Shown in pieces: positions 1-7,783 of a DNA stretch of 22,263 bases. How positions within the stretch are numbered: position 1 is the first letter of the stretch; the number at the start of each line of letters is the position of its first letter. Below the pieces are notes generated by a model. It had not been told where the DNA came from. It did no database searches and worked only from the letters and a program-made list of their open reading frames with translations. The translations under genes and the position numbers were made by a program. The stretch is from a virus: positions 1 to 22,263 of the IMG/VR virus record IMGVR_UViG_3300033148_005226; one strand, given 5' to 3'.

Positions 1-725
1 GCATTACTTAACCTGTCTAATATTAAATATATAGGCGGATAATTATCCATAGGCATAACTTGCTTCAATCTTTTAATAGTAGTCCTAATGGCTTCTTTTT
101 CTCTATCATCAAATCCTATTCTATACGTTTTCAAAATTAAAGCGACATTCTCATTATTTTGAAACGCATACCAATAAGCTTTTAATAAAGCTGCTGGGTG
201 TTTTCTTTCGAAAAACTGAAAAATAGAATAAAATTTATATGCATCATCTTTAACTTTACCAATTTCGTACGGTTCAATATTTTCATATTCATCTACATCT
301 ATAATATGAGGCACAGTATAAATTGGTACTTTAACACCCGATTTTTTATATACATTAACTCCCCACTCAGTTGCTGTAATTACACCATCTGTACATTCAT
401 TAATCCACTCAACCCAAGCATCATGAATTTTATCTGTTTCCCATATTGAATACCCTATATTTATTTTACCTGGTTCATAGTGTTTTTTATAATGTTCAAC
501 CGTTAAATGAGTAAGAACAACGTTATAATCTATATGCTTATTCACAAGTGATTTTATAATTCTACCTTTTTCACCACAATCAACCATTCCGCCTTCAAAA
601 GTTACAACCTTAACAGTTATTGGCACTCCTTTTTTATGCAAAGCCAATATATAATCTCTTGCAGCCTGTGCGTAACCTGATATATCAAAAACAGGGCCTA
701 CATATTTTATACCTTTTAATTTCAT
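1..725 (-). CDS. GT4-like glycosyltransferase, 3' end outside the window (partial)
   Basis: The frame opens with ATG at 725, five bases after a strong GGAGG site, and stays open for 241 codons to the left edge, so the C-terminal half is missing. The protein begins MKLKGIKYVGPVFDISGYAQ, the glycine-rich first loop of a GT-B fold, as in phage and bacterial glycosyltransferases of the GT4 type. Further in are YSIWETDKIHDAWVEWIN (about residues 94-111), then VITATEWG and VPIYTVPHIID, a pattern seen in family members that remodel surface sugars. The EX7E motif would lie beyond the edge. It would transfer a sugar from a nucleotide sugar, but acceptor and sugar cannot be read. It follows the intein-bearing glycosyltransferase by 36 bases, so the two are probably cotranscribed. 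Possible targets are phage DNA bases, virion proteins or host surface glycans. The family call is fairly sure; the target is unknown. Confidence 0.85.
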   Translation of the reverse strand, partial: MKLKGIKYVGPVFDISGYAQAARDYILALHKKGVPITVKVVTFEGGMVDCGEKGRIIKSLVNKHIDYNVVLTHLTVEHYKKHYEPGKINIGYSIWETDKIHDAWVEWINECTDGVITATEWGVNVYKKSGVKVPIYTVPHIIDVDEYENIEPYEIGKVKDDAYKFYSIFQFFERKHPAALLKAYWYAFQNNENVALILKTYRIGFDDREKEAIRTTIKRLKQVMPMDNYPPIYLILDRLSN

Positions 726-761
726 AAAAGCCTCCTTTAGAGCCAAATAAAGGCTATACAA

Positions 762-3338
762 CTAAAATTCTTCAGTATTTATCACCTTACCTATATTATC
801 AACCATATTAATTGCTTCCTCTTTTTGTCTATTTACATTTAATATCATATTAGTATAAGCTTCATCAAATAATTTAACCCACTCTGGTACAATATGTTTT
901 TGCCAATCCATTTTTGTAGTTACCCATTTATAACCATTTTCAGCTCTGCGTTTAGCTTCTTCACGGTTATTATAAATTTCCAATAATTTTTCTACCATAT
1001 CTTCAACATCTACTAATGGACGTCTAACTTCATTGTCGAACTGAATAGTAGTCCATAGTGATGGATTAGAACCACTTTTAGCTAGCCAGCCTATATCTCC
1101 AGTTATAAATTCCGGCAACATAGTATTAGCTGGCATAAGAATAGGAGTTTTAGTTGCAAGCGACTCAAGCCATGAAAGCCCAAAACCTTCTCCAAGTGTA
1201 GTACTAACGACCACATCACTGGCATTATAAATTAAATTTAAAACTTCTCTTGGATATCCTTGATTAGGACCAAAATTTTTTGGAAATATAACATCTTTTG
1301 ATGTATCAAAGCCAAATGTTTTACAAACTTCTGCTAAATCCCAACCTTGGTCTTTAATTGCACAGTTGTGTACAATAAAGCCATTAGCACAATAGGACTC
1401 ATCTTCTTCTACAGACATATTATAAAGATAGCCATCATATCCGCATTCTTCTATTTTATAAATTTTACATAGTACAAAATTATCCAACCAAGAATGGTAG
1501 TTACAAACATCTCTATTTTTATTGCTTTTAGTTAAGTTAAAATAATTATATAATTTATCAGCCTCTGCATGAATGGCTAAAGTATACCCATTAAATTGAT
1601 TACTAGCTTGGCATATACGCAAAGAAGAGAATATTCCATAACGTAATAAACCAGACTGTAACAAAGACATTAAATTTAATGACACACTACTATAACTTAT
1701 AAATCTCTCATTATAGTGACCGTCTCCATCAAACATACCTTTAATAAACGACATAAATTTATAGACTGGTAAAAAATTGAATACTTCAGGATAACATTTA
1801 GTATGTGCCGAATGCCCAAACAATATCTTAAATAAACGTGCTAGTGTTGTGCAGAAAAAACTTATTCGCATAGTATGTGTGTCTTCAAACACTTCTACTT
1901 TACCATCTAAGTCAAATATGTCTTTCATAGCGGATAATAGCTTGTCACGCATCTCTAGTTCATTAATATTAAATGTAAAATATATAGCGTCGTGATGACC
2001 TTTTACACAACCTTCCGACACATATAAACCAAACACATATAGTAATTCATCGGTTATCTTTATAATGTTTGGTATAGATTTAGTATTTGGATGATTAGAC
2101 GTTTTAATACGCCCATTATTATCGATAATATAATTTTGATTATTGCTAGCAAATATATCAGACACACACAACTCATCAGGAACAATAACATCATCAGTCT
2201 TTCGTAAACGCGGTATTAATAAATAATCATCCTCCACTAGCTCTTTAACTGGAATCCACTCTGGGGTATAGGTTAAATATACACGTTCTTTACAATTAGA
2301 TTGAGCATTTTTCCATTGTTGTTTGCATGTAGGTAAACAGATTCTCGTATTAGTAGAGTTATGTTTACATTTAGCATGTTTAATAGCTAATACTTTATGA
2401 TCTTCAGTAATTGTAATTGGTTTATTTCTACCAACAACATAAACATTAAAAACTTTCTCATCTTTATTTAATTTACGTTTAGAAGTCTCATATACTCGTC
2501 TAAATCGACCTTCGTGAGTTAATACGTAATCACCAATTCTAATATCTTCAATAGTTTTAACACCATTTAATACCCTTATCTCAGTACCTTCAGCTAAACA
2601 ATGTAAATATAGAGTGCTATTAGGAACATGCTTTCTAAATTCTTCAAAAACAGCTATTGTTCGTGGTATATCTTTACGTTGTTGATTCCTATTGACATTC
2701 GTTATGATAAAAGTATCAGACAACGGACCAAAATATTGTTTTCTAAAATTCATAACGTCTGTTTCTGGTAATGGATAAAAATCTCTTGTATTAACACCAT
2801 GAGGAATTACTAATATATCTCTATCAACTCTTTTTAAAGTTTCTTGCTTACCAAATTCAGAATATGCAACTAAATAATCAACATCTTTTATATTATCAGC
2901 CCATTCTTGTTTAATAATAGAATCTACTGGATAATAACAAATAGATCTAAACGGTTTACTTCTATTTTTCTTCAAATGATCTAAAAGCATAGGCACAAAA
3001 TTCAAAATGAAACTATCTTGAAGAAAAAATAAAATATCAAAATCCATTAACGGAATCATGTTCAAAACTTTTTGCCTTCCATATGGGTCTTTCTGATTAT
3101 TTGTCCCAGTAGGCCATATTCTATAAGGAAAATTATGTGGGTCGCCCCAATAATTAATGCCAAGAATCTCAATATCAAACCGTCCAGTTCTATATAATCC
3201 CTCAAAAATATTACGGCTTACAGTTGCAAACCCAGTTGCACATGTTGGACTATCGCAGTATCCTAACACCTTAATTTTTCTTTTAGCTCCTTTCCTTTGC
3301 GTAGATACAACCTTCTTTCTATTTTTCTTTTTAGACAT
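762..3338 (-). CDS. GT4-like glycosyltransferase interrupted by an intein
   Basis: This 858-residue precursor has two extein parts, residues 1-246 and 659-858, which join into a glycosyltransferase of about 446 residues, normal for the family. The N-terminal part has KVLGYCDSPTCATGFATVSR (Rossmann entry loop) and VAYSEFG, VIPHGVNTRDFYP. The C-terminal part has the GT-B retaining motif E717-GFGLSWL-E725 (EX7E) in TTLGEGFGLSWLES. A GGAGG site at 3346-3350, seven bases before ATG, fixes the start. The start overlaps the end of the 800-residue nuclease gene by eight bases. The Lys/Arg-rich N-terminus is not a signal peptide, so action in the host cytoplasm is likely. Substrate and acceptor are unknown. 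The enzyme should work only after the intein splices itself out. The next gene is a second glycosyltransferase, so the pair may act in one pathway. Confidence 0.92.
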   Translation of the reverse strand: MSKKKNRKKVVSTQRKGAKRKIKVLGYCDSPTCATGFATVSRNIFEGLYRTGRFDIEILGINYWGDPHNFPYRIWPTGTNNQKDPYGRQKVLNMIPLMDFDILFFLQDSFILNFVPMLLDHLKKNRSKPFRSICYYPVDSIIKQEWADNIKDVDYLVAYSEFGKQETLKRVDRDILVIPHGVNTRDFYPLPETDVMNFRKQYFGPLSDTFIITNVNRNQQRKDIPRTIAVFEEFRKHVPNSTLYLHCLAEGTEIRVLNGVKTIEDIRIGDYVLTHEGRFRRVYETSKRKLNKDEKVFNVYVVGRNKPITITEDHKVLAIKHAKCKHNSTNTRICLPTCKQQWKNAQSNCKERVYLTYTPEWIPVKELVEDDYLLIPRLRKTDDVIVPDELCVSDIFASNNQNYIIDNNGRIKTSNHPNTKSIPNIIKITDELLYVFGLYVSEGCVKGHHDAIYFTFNINELEMRDKLLSAMKDIFDLDGKVEVFEDTHTMRISFFCTTLARLFKILFGHSAHTKCYPEVFNFLPVYKFMSFIKGMFDGDGHYNERFISYSSVSLNLMSLLQSGLLRYGIFSSLRICQASNQFNGYTLAIHAEADKLYNYFNLTKSNKNRDVCNYHSWLDNFVLCKIYKIEECGYDGYLYNMSVEEDESYCANGFIVHNCAIKDQGWDLAEVCKTFGFDTSKDVIFPKNFGPNQGYPREVLNLIYNASDVVVSTTLGEGFGLSWLESLATKTPILMPANTMLPEFITGDIGWLAKSGSNPSLWTTIQFDNEVRRPLVDVEDMVEKLLEIYNNREEAKRRAENGYKWVTTKMDWQKHIVPEWVKLFDEAYTNMILNVNRQKEEAINMVDNIGKVINTEEF
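1365..2600 (-). mobile_element. Intein with LAGLIDADG homing endonuclease, 412 residues
   Basis: The intein spans precursor residues 247-658. It begins with Cys247 in CLAEGTEIRV (block A), has TEDHKVLAIKH at 311-321 (block B), and ends with GYLYNMSVEEDESYCANGF then IVHN658 (blocks F and G). It is followed by Cys659 as the +1 nucleophile, so all visible splicing residues are present: Cys1, the TxxH histidine, the penultimate His, the terminal Asn and the +1 Cys. Two dodecapeptide motifs of a LAGLIDADG (DOD) endonuclease are present: VFGLYVSEG at 435-443 and IKGMFDGDG at 532-540. Their acidic catalytic residues (Glu442, Asp539) are kept, so the endonuclease looks active. The target would be the uninterrupted glycosyltransferase gene, cut between the codons for LYLH and CAIKDQGW. 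Extra cysteines at 324, 334, 338 and 349 may bind zinc. The boundaries are exact at codon level. Confidence 0.95.
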
Positions 3339-5733
3339 TATTAAACCTCCGTAATCTTATCTGTAGTAATATATTATAATACTCCTTAAACCATTCCCTA
3401 TCCGAATTAGCTCTAATATTACATCGTCTACATAATGTTATTAAATTATTAGGATTACAATTCTTCTTATTATAATCAATATGATGTATAGTTAAATCCT
3501 TATCATCAATTCTATCACATAAAGGGTTTAGACATCTATAACCATCTCTCTTTTTAATCGCCTCTTTGAACCCTTTTATATACCATTCTTTACAATACTC
3601 TTCTTTAGAACTACCCCCTTTCCAATTAGCGTTGCCTTTACCAGTAATTTTCTCGTAATAACAATATTTACAACGATAACCTTGTACCCAATCAGACCAA
3701 GTAACTTCCCAATAATGATCATTAGGACAAATGCATTTAAGCTTTTGTTTATTATTTTTATAAACAGAAGTTAATAAAATATAACCTTCTTTCTCAAAAC
3801 TCTCCTTAACCTCATTTATAGTCTTTTTAATATTATTGGCACATTTAGCACATCTATAATCTAATTTCCAATTAGACCAAGTTATGTAATGTTTATGTCC
3901 ATTAGGACAAATAAATACTAATTTTTGTTTATTATTAACATACTTTTTGGTTAATAATTTATACCCTTCTTTTTCAAATGAATTTTTAATGTAATCATAG
4001 GAATGCCTACCTCCTCCATTACAATACTTACATCTATGTTTACCAGCTGACCAAGCATTCCACCCAATTTTAAAAAAATGTCCATTAGGACATAATACAT
4101 CTAACTTAGATTTACGATTTATATATTTATCAGAAAGTAAAGTATACCCCTCTTTAGCCATTTCCTTACGTATAAAACTAATAGACACTGATACATTTCT
4201 TGAACAATAATAACATCTGGCACCTTTTTTCCAATTAGTCCAAGTAATACTATGTTTATGCCCATTAGGGCATCTATACACATATTTAGTTCTACCGTTA
4301 AATTTTTCGGTACCAATCAGCCTATAACCTTCTAATTCAAAAGAATGTCTAACATAATTTAACGATACTCGGTTTGTTTTCTCTAAAATAGTTATTCCAC
4401 AGTCATAGATTTCATACTTGCCGCCAGACCTAACTCTATTATTCCTATTATCAACAAACCATTTTTGTGGTTCTAACTCATACTTTACTTTAAACCCTAA
4501 ATTTTCAAAAAAATTAATATCATATATCCTCCTATCTACACAAAAAATTAGTTTATAATAGCTATTTTTAAATTCAACTAAAAATTTTTTAATAGAATCA
4601 TAATTAATATATTTATTATACAAATCAACTAAATATTCCATATAATCTATCTTATAAGTTTTTATATCATATATAATTTCAACGTCTACACCGCAAATAT
4701 CTAAAATAAAATTTTTAACATCGTCTTTATACAATTCAAATTCATCAGAAAAAACAGTTAATAATTTATAGCCAATCTCATTACACTTATTCAATTTAAC
4801 CTGGTGGTAATCATAACTAACAAATTTATTAGAATGCCAATATAAACCACAATATTCAATAGCTAACTTATATTGAGGAATAACAATATCTAATTCAAAA
4901 GGAAATATTAACTCCCTATCATGTAATTTATAATCAATATTATATTTGTTTAATAAATCTAGAATTGCTTGTTCGCCAGAAGATATGTTTATACTACATT
5001 TTGGACATCTACAACCTTGCTGCCAATCATTCCATCTAACAAAATACTTATGACCATTAGGGCACTCAACTTCTAATTTATCAAAAGCATTGTTATATAC
5101 AGTACTCAATAATTTATAACCTTCTTTAGACAAACTATTTTTTACATAAGCATAAGATAACCTATATTCACTAGCCAATTTAATATAATGACACATCTTG
5201 CACCCGCGCCCAGCTTTTAATTTACTATAGCAAGTTTCAAAAACATGGCCATTACTACACTTAACTATAATTTTAGATTTACTGCCATTAAACGGCTCTT
5301 TATAATATAATAACACAAAACCCGATAAATTTAACAAGTTTATTAGTTTTTCTTTAGAAATTTTTCTACTAGAAAAGTAACATTTCCTACACCTAACCCC
5401 CTTTTTAAAATTAGTATATGAAATTTCACCTTTATGTCCATTAGGACAAATATAAAGTAATTTTTGTTTAGTATTTTTATAGTCTTTTTCACTTGTCAAT
5501 AGCTTATAACAAGCCGATTCAAATAGGGCCTTAACTTCAGAATAGGCTACTCTATAAGAACAAAAAGGGCATCTACGCCCTTTTTTCCAGCTATTTAATG
5601 TTAACTTAAAAACATGCCCTTTGTTACACTTAATAAATAATTTATCGTAAACACCTTTATATTTAGAAGACAATAACTGATAGCCTTCGTCTTCAATTAA
5701 TTTCGTTACTGTTAATAAAGTATATTTACGCAT
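3331..5733 (-). CDS. Zinc-ribbon module array with central Vsr-like nuclease and C-terminal HNH nuclease
   Basis: The 800-residue protein has eight zinc-ribbon modules of about 58-62 residues, consensus EGYkLLs..Y.n..kL...CPNGH...tW..W..G.RC..C. Modules 1-4 occupy residues 1-247 and modules 5-8 about 456-693. Between them lies a Vsr-like PD-(D/E)XK domain of the EDxHD homing type (about 251-350), with Glu254, Asp282 (FELDIVIP), Glu293 (AIEYCG) and His300 (YWH). It is followed by a shortened copy of the GNAT-like domain usual in that family (about 390-452, CVDRRIYD, LGFKV, YDCG). The C-terminus is an HNH nuclease with IHHIDYNKK at 749-757, Asn763, and zinc cysteines 734, 739, 768 and 771. Each module likely binds zinc through Cys-x3-His and Cys-x2-Cys, and the array probably binds DNA. 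The start overlaps the previous gene by eight bases with no clear ribosome site, suggesting coupled translation. The homing role is inferred. Confidence 0.85.
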   Translation of the reverse strand: MRKYTLLTVTKLIEDEGYQLLSSKYKGVYDKLFIKCNKGHVFKLTLNSWKKGRRCPFCSYRVAYSEVKALFESACYKLLTSEKDYKNTKQKLLYICPNGHKGEISYTNFKKGVRCRKCYFSSRKISKEKLINLLNLSGFVLLYYKEPFNGSKSKIIVKCSNGHVFETCYSKLKAGRGCKMCHYIKLASEYRLSYAYVKNSLSKEGYKLLSTVYNNAFDKLEVECPNGHKYFVRWNDWQQGCRCPKCSINISSGEQAILDLLNKYNIDYKLHDRELIFPFELDIVIPQYKLAIEYCGLYWHSNKFVSYDYHQVKLNKCNEIGYKLLTVFSDEFELYKDDVKNFILDICGVDVEIIYDIKTYKIDYMEYLVDLYNKYINYDSIKKFLVEFKNSYYKLIFCVDRRIYDINFFENLGFKVKYELEPQKWFVDNRNNRVRSGGKYEIYDCGITILEKTNRVSLNYVRHSFELEGYRLIGTEKFNGRTKYVYRCPNGHKHSITWTNWKKGARCYYCSRNVSVSISFIRKEMAKEGYTLLSDKYINRKSKLDVLCPNGHFFKIGWNAWSAGKHRCKYCNGGGRHSYDYIKNSFEKEGYKLLTKKYVNNKQKLVFICPNGHKHYITWSNWKLDYRCAKCANNIKKTINEVKESFEKEGYILLTSVYKNNKQKLKCICPNDHYWEVTWSDWVQGYRCKYCYYEKITGKGNANWKGGSSKEEYCKEWYIKGFKEAIKKRDGYRCLNPLCDRIDDKDLTIHHIDYNKKNCNPNNLITLCRRCNIRANSDREWFKEYYNILLQIRLRRFNNV
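3346..3350 (-). promoter_or_regulatory. Ribosome binding site GGAGG for the intein-bearing glycosyltransferase
   Basis: GGAGG reads on the minus strand seven bases before ATG 3338 and sits inside the last codons of the upstream 800-residue nuclease gene. The glycosyltransferase therefore has its own strong initiation site despite the eight-base overlap. By contrast, the upstream nuclease genes starting at 5733 and 13767 have no clear site. Confidence 0.75.
3655..4368 (-). repeat. Zinc-ribbon modules 5-8 of the 800-residue nuclease
   Basis: These are four in-frame modules of about 59 residues each, with zinc pairs in CPNGH...RC-x2-C form (for example Cys488/His492 with Cys507/Cys510). Module 8 reads CPNDH in place of CPNGH, and module 6 has one extra residue (GKHRCKYC). 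The DNA copies are partly conserved: the same 15-mer coding CPNGH occurs at 3895-3909 and 4078-4092. Confidence 0.85.
4993..5733 (-). repeat. Zinc-ribbon modules 1-4 of the 800-residue nuclease
   Basis: These are four in-frame modules. Module 1 (CNKGH...LNSWKKGRRCPFC) lacks the first tryptophan of the W-x2-W pair, exactly as module 1 of the 349-residue protein does, so the two N-termini are homologous. Module 3 is the most divergent (CSNGH...CYSKLKAGRGCKMC). Module 2 carries the same 15-mer DNA copy of CPNGH at 5434-5448 that recurs elsewhere. Confidence 0.85.
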
Positions 5734-6628
5734 AATTTTTAACTATAAACTTTTTATGCCCGCAGTCCCAAACCCTATCAATACCGTTATTTATCATGTT
5801 TTGATACTCAGTTAAATTAGGATCAAACGTCTTTAATTTTTTAGCTAATACAGACTTTCTATAAGAAAACCTATGCACTCTACGTCCATTTATTATATAA
5901 AAATAATTGGTTTGAGTAAATTTATCAAATTCAAACCCTAAATAATTATAAACATTCCCACTTGTAAAACGTAAATCAGCATATGTAACAATATCATTAT
6001 TACCATGATCATACGTATCGATAAAAAACTTAAACATTTTACTAGCTAACCCAGGAATATTATGGCCAACTAAAGTGCAAAACCTATCCATCTCTAAAGC
6101 TGCGCTATTTCTAGACAAATTGCCTTTCCTAAAAGACATAACTCCTACTAAACGTCCATTATAAAACGCACCTATATCGATTTTCCTACCATAATTTCTA
6201 CCGTGAATATGGTTATTAGATAAAAAATAATTTGATGTGGTAGAATCCAAATAAGAAATACTACAATTACGCGCTCCACACAGCCTAGTAGACAACTTTA
6301 ACTTATTACGTAACACCGAAAGTACAATTTCAAATAAAAAACTTATCTCATCTTCAAAAAATTGTAAAATAACCCACCCATTAGAGTTAAAACTTAGATA
6401 CTTTTCTAACATATACCGCCTAGGCAAAACGCCTAATTTAAACATATTTTGCTCAAAACAATTTTCAAATTTATAAATAACAACAATAGTTTTAAAAGCC
6501 TCTATAAGTATTTCTAACTCACCAACTCTACCAATATTCAATTTATACTCCACGCCATTATTATACAAAAAATATAACAATTTTTCATAATTCGTATCAA
6601 AGAGTTCCTTATCATAATTAAATAACAT
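5726..6628 (-). CDS. Homing-endonuclease relative with degenerate nuclease site and intact GNAT-like domain
   Basis: The 300-residue protein resembles the second half of EDxHD homing endonucleases of large phages. Residues about 119-255 hold the GNAT-like domain: FLSNNHIHGRNYG, IGAFYNGRLVGVMSF, LEMDRFCTLVGHNIPGLASK, IVTYADLRF and NVYNYLGFEF, then HRFSYRK and a closing WDCGHKKFIV. The N-terminal 110 residues align with the Vsr-like domain of the next gene (YNNGVEYKL with KYNIDYKL; GELEILIE with FELDIVIP; FFEDE with FSDEF). The expected catalytic Asp is Glu39, and the Glu and His positions hold Val/Ile and Phe, so cleavage is unlikely. The gene begins 12 bases after the RecB/Cas4-like nuclease gene and overlaps the 800-residue gene by eight bases. 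It may be a partner subunit, an acetyltransferase-like domain or a decaying mobile gene. The family is fairly sure, the role unknown. Confidence 0.7.
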   Translation of the reverse strand: MLFNYDKELFDTNYEKLLYFLYNNGVEYKLNIGRVGELEILIEAFKTIVVIYKFENCFEQNMFKLGVLPRRYMLEKYLSFNSNGWVILQFFEDEISFLFEIVLSVLRNKLKLSTRLCGARNCSISYLDSTTSNYFLSNNHIHGRNYGRKIDIGAFYNGRLVGVMSFRKGNLSRNSAALEMDRFCTLVGHNIPGLASKMFKFFIDTYDHGNNDIVTYADLRFTSGNVYNYLGFEFDKFTQTNYFYIINGRRVHRFSYRKSVLAKKLKTFDPNLTEYQNMINNGIDRVWDCGHKKFIVKNYA

Positions 6629-6640
6629 AGTAATACCCCG

Positions 6641-7771
6641 CTATTGCTTTATTTTACGGACACCTATAAATGGACTAGTATACTCTTTTACAGCCGACTC
6701 CTCCACATAAACTCTTATGTCTGGTTTGTTTACCAAATACTTATCAGCCTCTTTTTTAGATACAGTAACTAACTTCAAAAAATCTTCTACAGGTATATGT
6801 CTATACAACGTTTCTGGGTTATAAGTCGTCATTAATCTTTGCTTTGGATAAAACTCTTTACCATTACCAACTAAATTCTTTTGTGTCGATTCGATTTTAT
6901 TTAACATATAACGACGCAACTCTCTTTCGCGTTTATCAATAATACGTTTTTTACTTTGAACCTTTTGATACTCTACCAACAAGTCTTCATCTTCATAGTC
7001 TTCCGGTTTTTTCTTAATAAATAAATTACCACCAACAGCCTCATGGTACGCCGTACAATTTTCAGTAAAGTCGCACCAGTTACACATATCATTAAGTGTA
7101 GGAGTCGCATCTTCTTTTTTCAACGTAAGCATTTCTTGATAAATTGCTGTTATATACTCTAAAAAACTTTTACGTTCTTCAATAGTTCTATATGTATAAA
7201 CAGGGTTACCTCTTAAATAATCCAATGACAAAACAATACGCTTATAATTTGGATATTTAATATTCGCCACCAAGTCATAAATAGACAACTGTATATCAGA
7301 TTTTAGTTCATCCTGTGTTTCAAAATATTTAGACGTTTTATAATCAGTCACCAACAACGTATCATCATCAATTTCTTCAACTTTATCCATAGCGCCAATT
7401 AAAATGACTCCCGTGTCGGTTGTTACATTAAAACGCTCTTCAATAGAAACTATTTTACCATTGACAAAATTTTTTAATCGCTCTAAAACCATATCCAGGC
7501 CATCTTTATAAATAATTGGGTCTTCAATACCTCCTTTAGCAGCGAGCCTACTATATTCCTCTCGTATATTTTTAATGTCCTCTGCTGTAAACTTTTCTTT
7601 CTCTCTCCAAATTTTTCCAGCCAAAAATAAAGCACCGTGTACAGCCAGCCCCAACTTAAACGATAGGTTGGGTTTTCGCGGCAATTTTAAAACATAATTA
7701 CACCAATATTTCCATTTACATTGTAAAAACATGGACAGCCGTGTAGCAGAAACCATAATAACATTATTCAT
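6641..7771 (-). CDS. RecB/Cas4-like PD-(D/E)XK nuclease with iron-sulfur cluster motif
   Basis: The 376-residue protein shows the RecB-type nuclease motifs in order: His45 in LGLAVHGALF, Asp129 in IGAMDKVEE, Asp143-x-Lys145 in VTDYKTSK, and Gln161/Tyr165 in DIQLSIYDL. Four cysteines are placed as in the AddB and Cas4 4Fe-4S cluster: Cys18 in LQCKWKYW and Cys230, 233 and 239 in MCNWCDFTENC. Family members are 5' or bidirectional exonucleases that trim DNA ends. With RecA and a RuvC-like gene in the same operon, a role in phage recombination or genome processing is likely. A GTG nine bases upstream is also in frame, but GAGGTG (7778-7783) sits six bases before the ATG at 7771, so I prefer that start. 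A charged C-terminal region after about residue 250 (KKKPEDYEDEDLLVEYQK) may be a separate helical domain. No cas genes are nearby, so this is not CRISPR adaptation. Confidence 0.9.
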   Translation of the reverse strand: MNNVIMVSATRLSMFLQCKWKYWCNYVLKLPRKPNLSFKLGLAVHGALFLAGKIWREKEKFTAEDIKNIREEYSRLAAKGGIEDPIIYKDGLDMVLERLKNFVNGKIVSIEERFNVTTDTGVILIGAMDKVEEIDDDTLLVTDYKTSKYFETQDELKSDIQLSIYDLVANIKYPNYKRIVLSLDYLRGNPVYTYRTIEERKSFLEYITAIYQEMLTLKKEDATPTLNDMCNWCDFTENCTAYHEAVGGNLFIKKKPEDYEDEDLLVEYQKVQSKKRIIDKRERELRRYMLNKIESTQKNLVGNGKEFYPKQRLMTTYNPETLYRHIPVEDFLKLVTVSKKEADKYLVNKPDIRVYVEESAVKEYTSPFIGVRKIKQ

Positions 7772-7777
7772 AATAAT

Positions 7778-7783
7778 CACCTC
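7778..7783 (-). promoter_or_regulatory. Ribosome binding site GAGGTG that decides the nuclease start
   Basis: GAGGTG reads on the minus strand six bases before ATG 7771. The in-frame GTG at 7780-7778 overlaps this site and has no ribosome site of its own, so the later ATG is preferred. It overlaps the stop codon of the RuvC-like gene, which favours coupled translation. Confidence 0.65.

Noticed and set aside
198-449. Open frame of 83 codons on the plus strand
   Set aside because: It lies opposite the partial glycosyltransferase, whose frame has clear family motifs and a strong ribosome site; the plus frame has low complexity (Phe/Ile/Asn) typical of an antisense shadow.
741-755. Small hairpin AGCC...GGCT between the glycosyltransferase genes as terminator
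   Set aside because: The stem is only four base pairs and is followed by the GGAGG ribosome site rather than a T-run.
3157-3354. Plus-strand frame of 65 codons, and similar ones at 8632-8841, 12999-13298, 13707-13901, 20088-20291 and 21019-21225
   Set aside because: Each lies antisense to a well-supported gene and has no recognisable motif or ribosome site.
3895-5448. Repeated 15-mer as CRISPR or regulatory repeat
   Set aside because: The copies are in frame, always code the CPNGH zinc motif, and are spaced by module length, so they come from protein repeats.
5726-6628. Calling the 300-residue gene a pseudogene
   Set aside because: The frame is intact, the GNAT-like domain is well preserved, and the overlap with its neighbour is tidy; loss of nuclease residues alone does not show a dead gene.
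6641-7771. Cas4-like nuclease as part of a CRISPR system
   Set aside because: No cas1, cas2, effector gene or repeat-spacer array is visible; the neighbours are recombination and replication genes.
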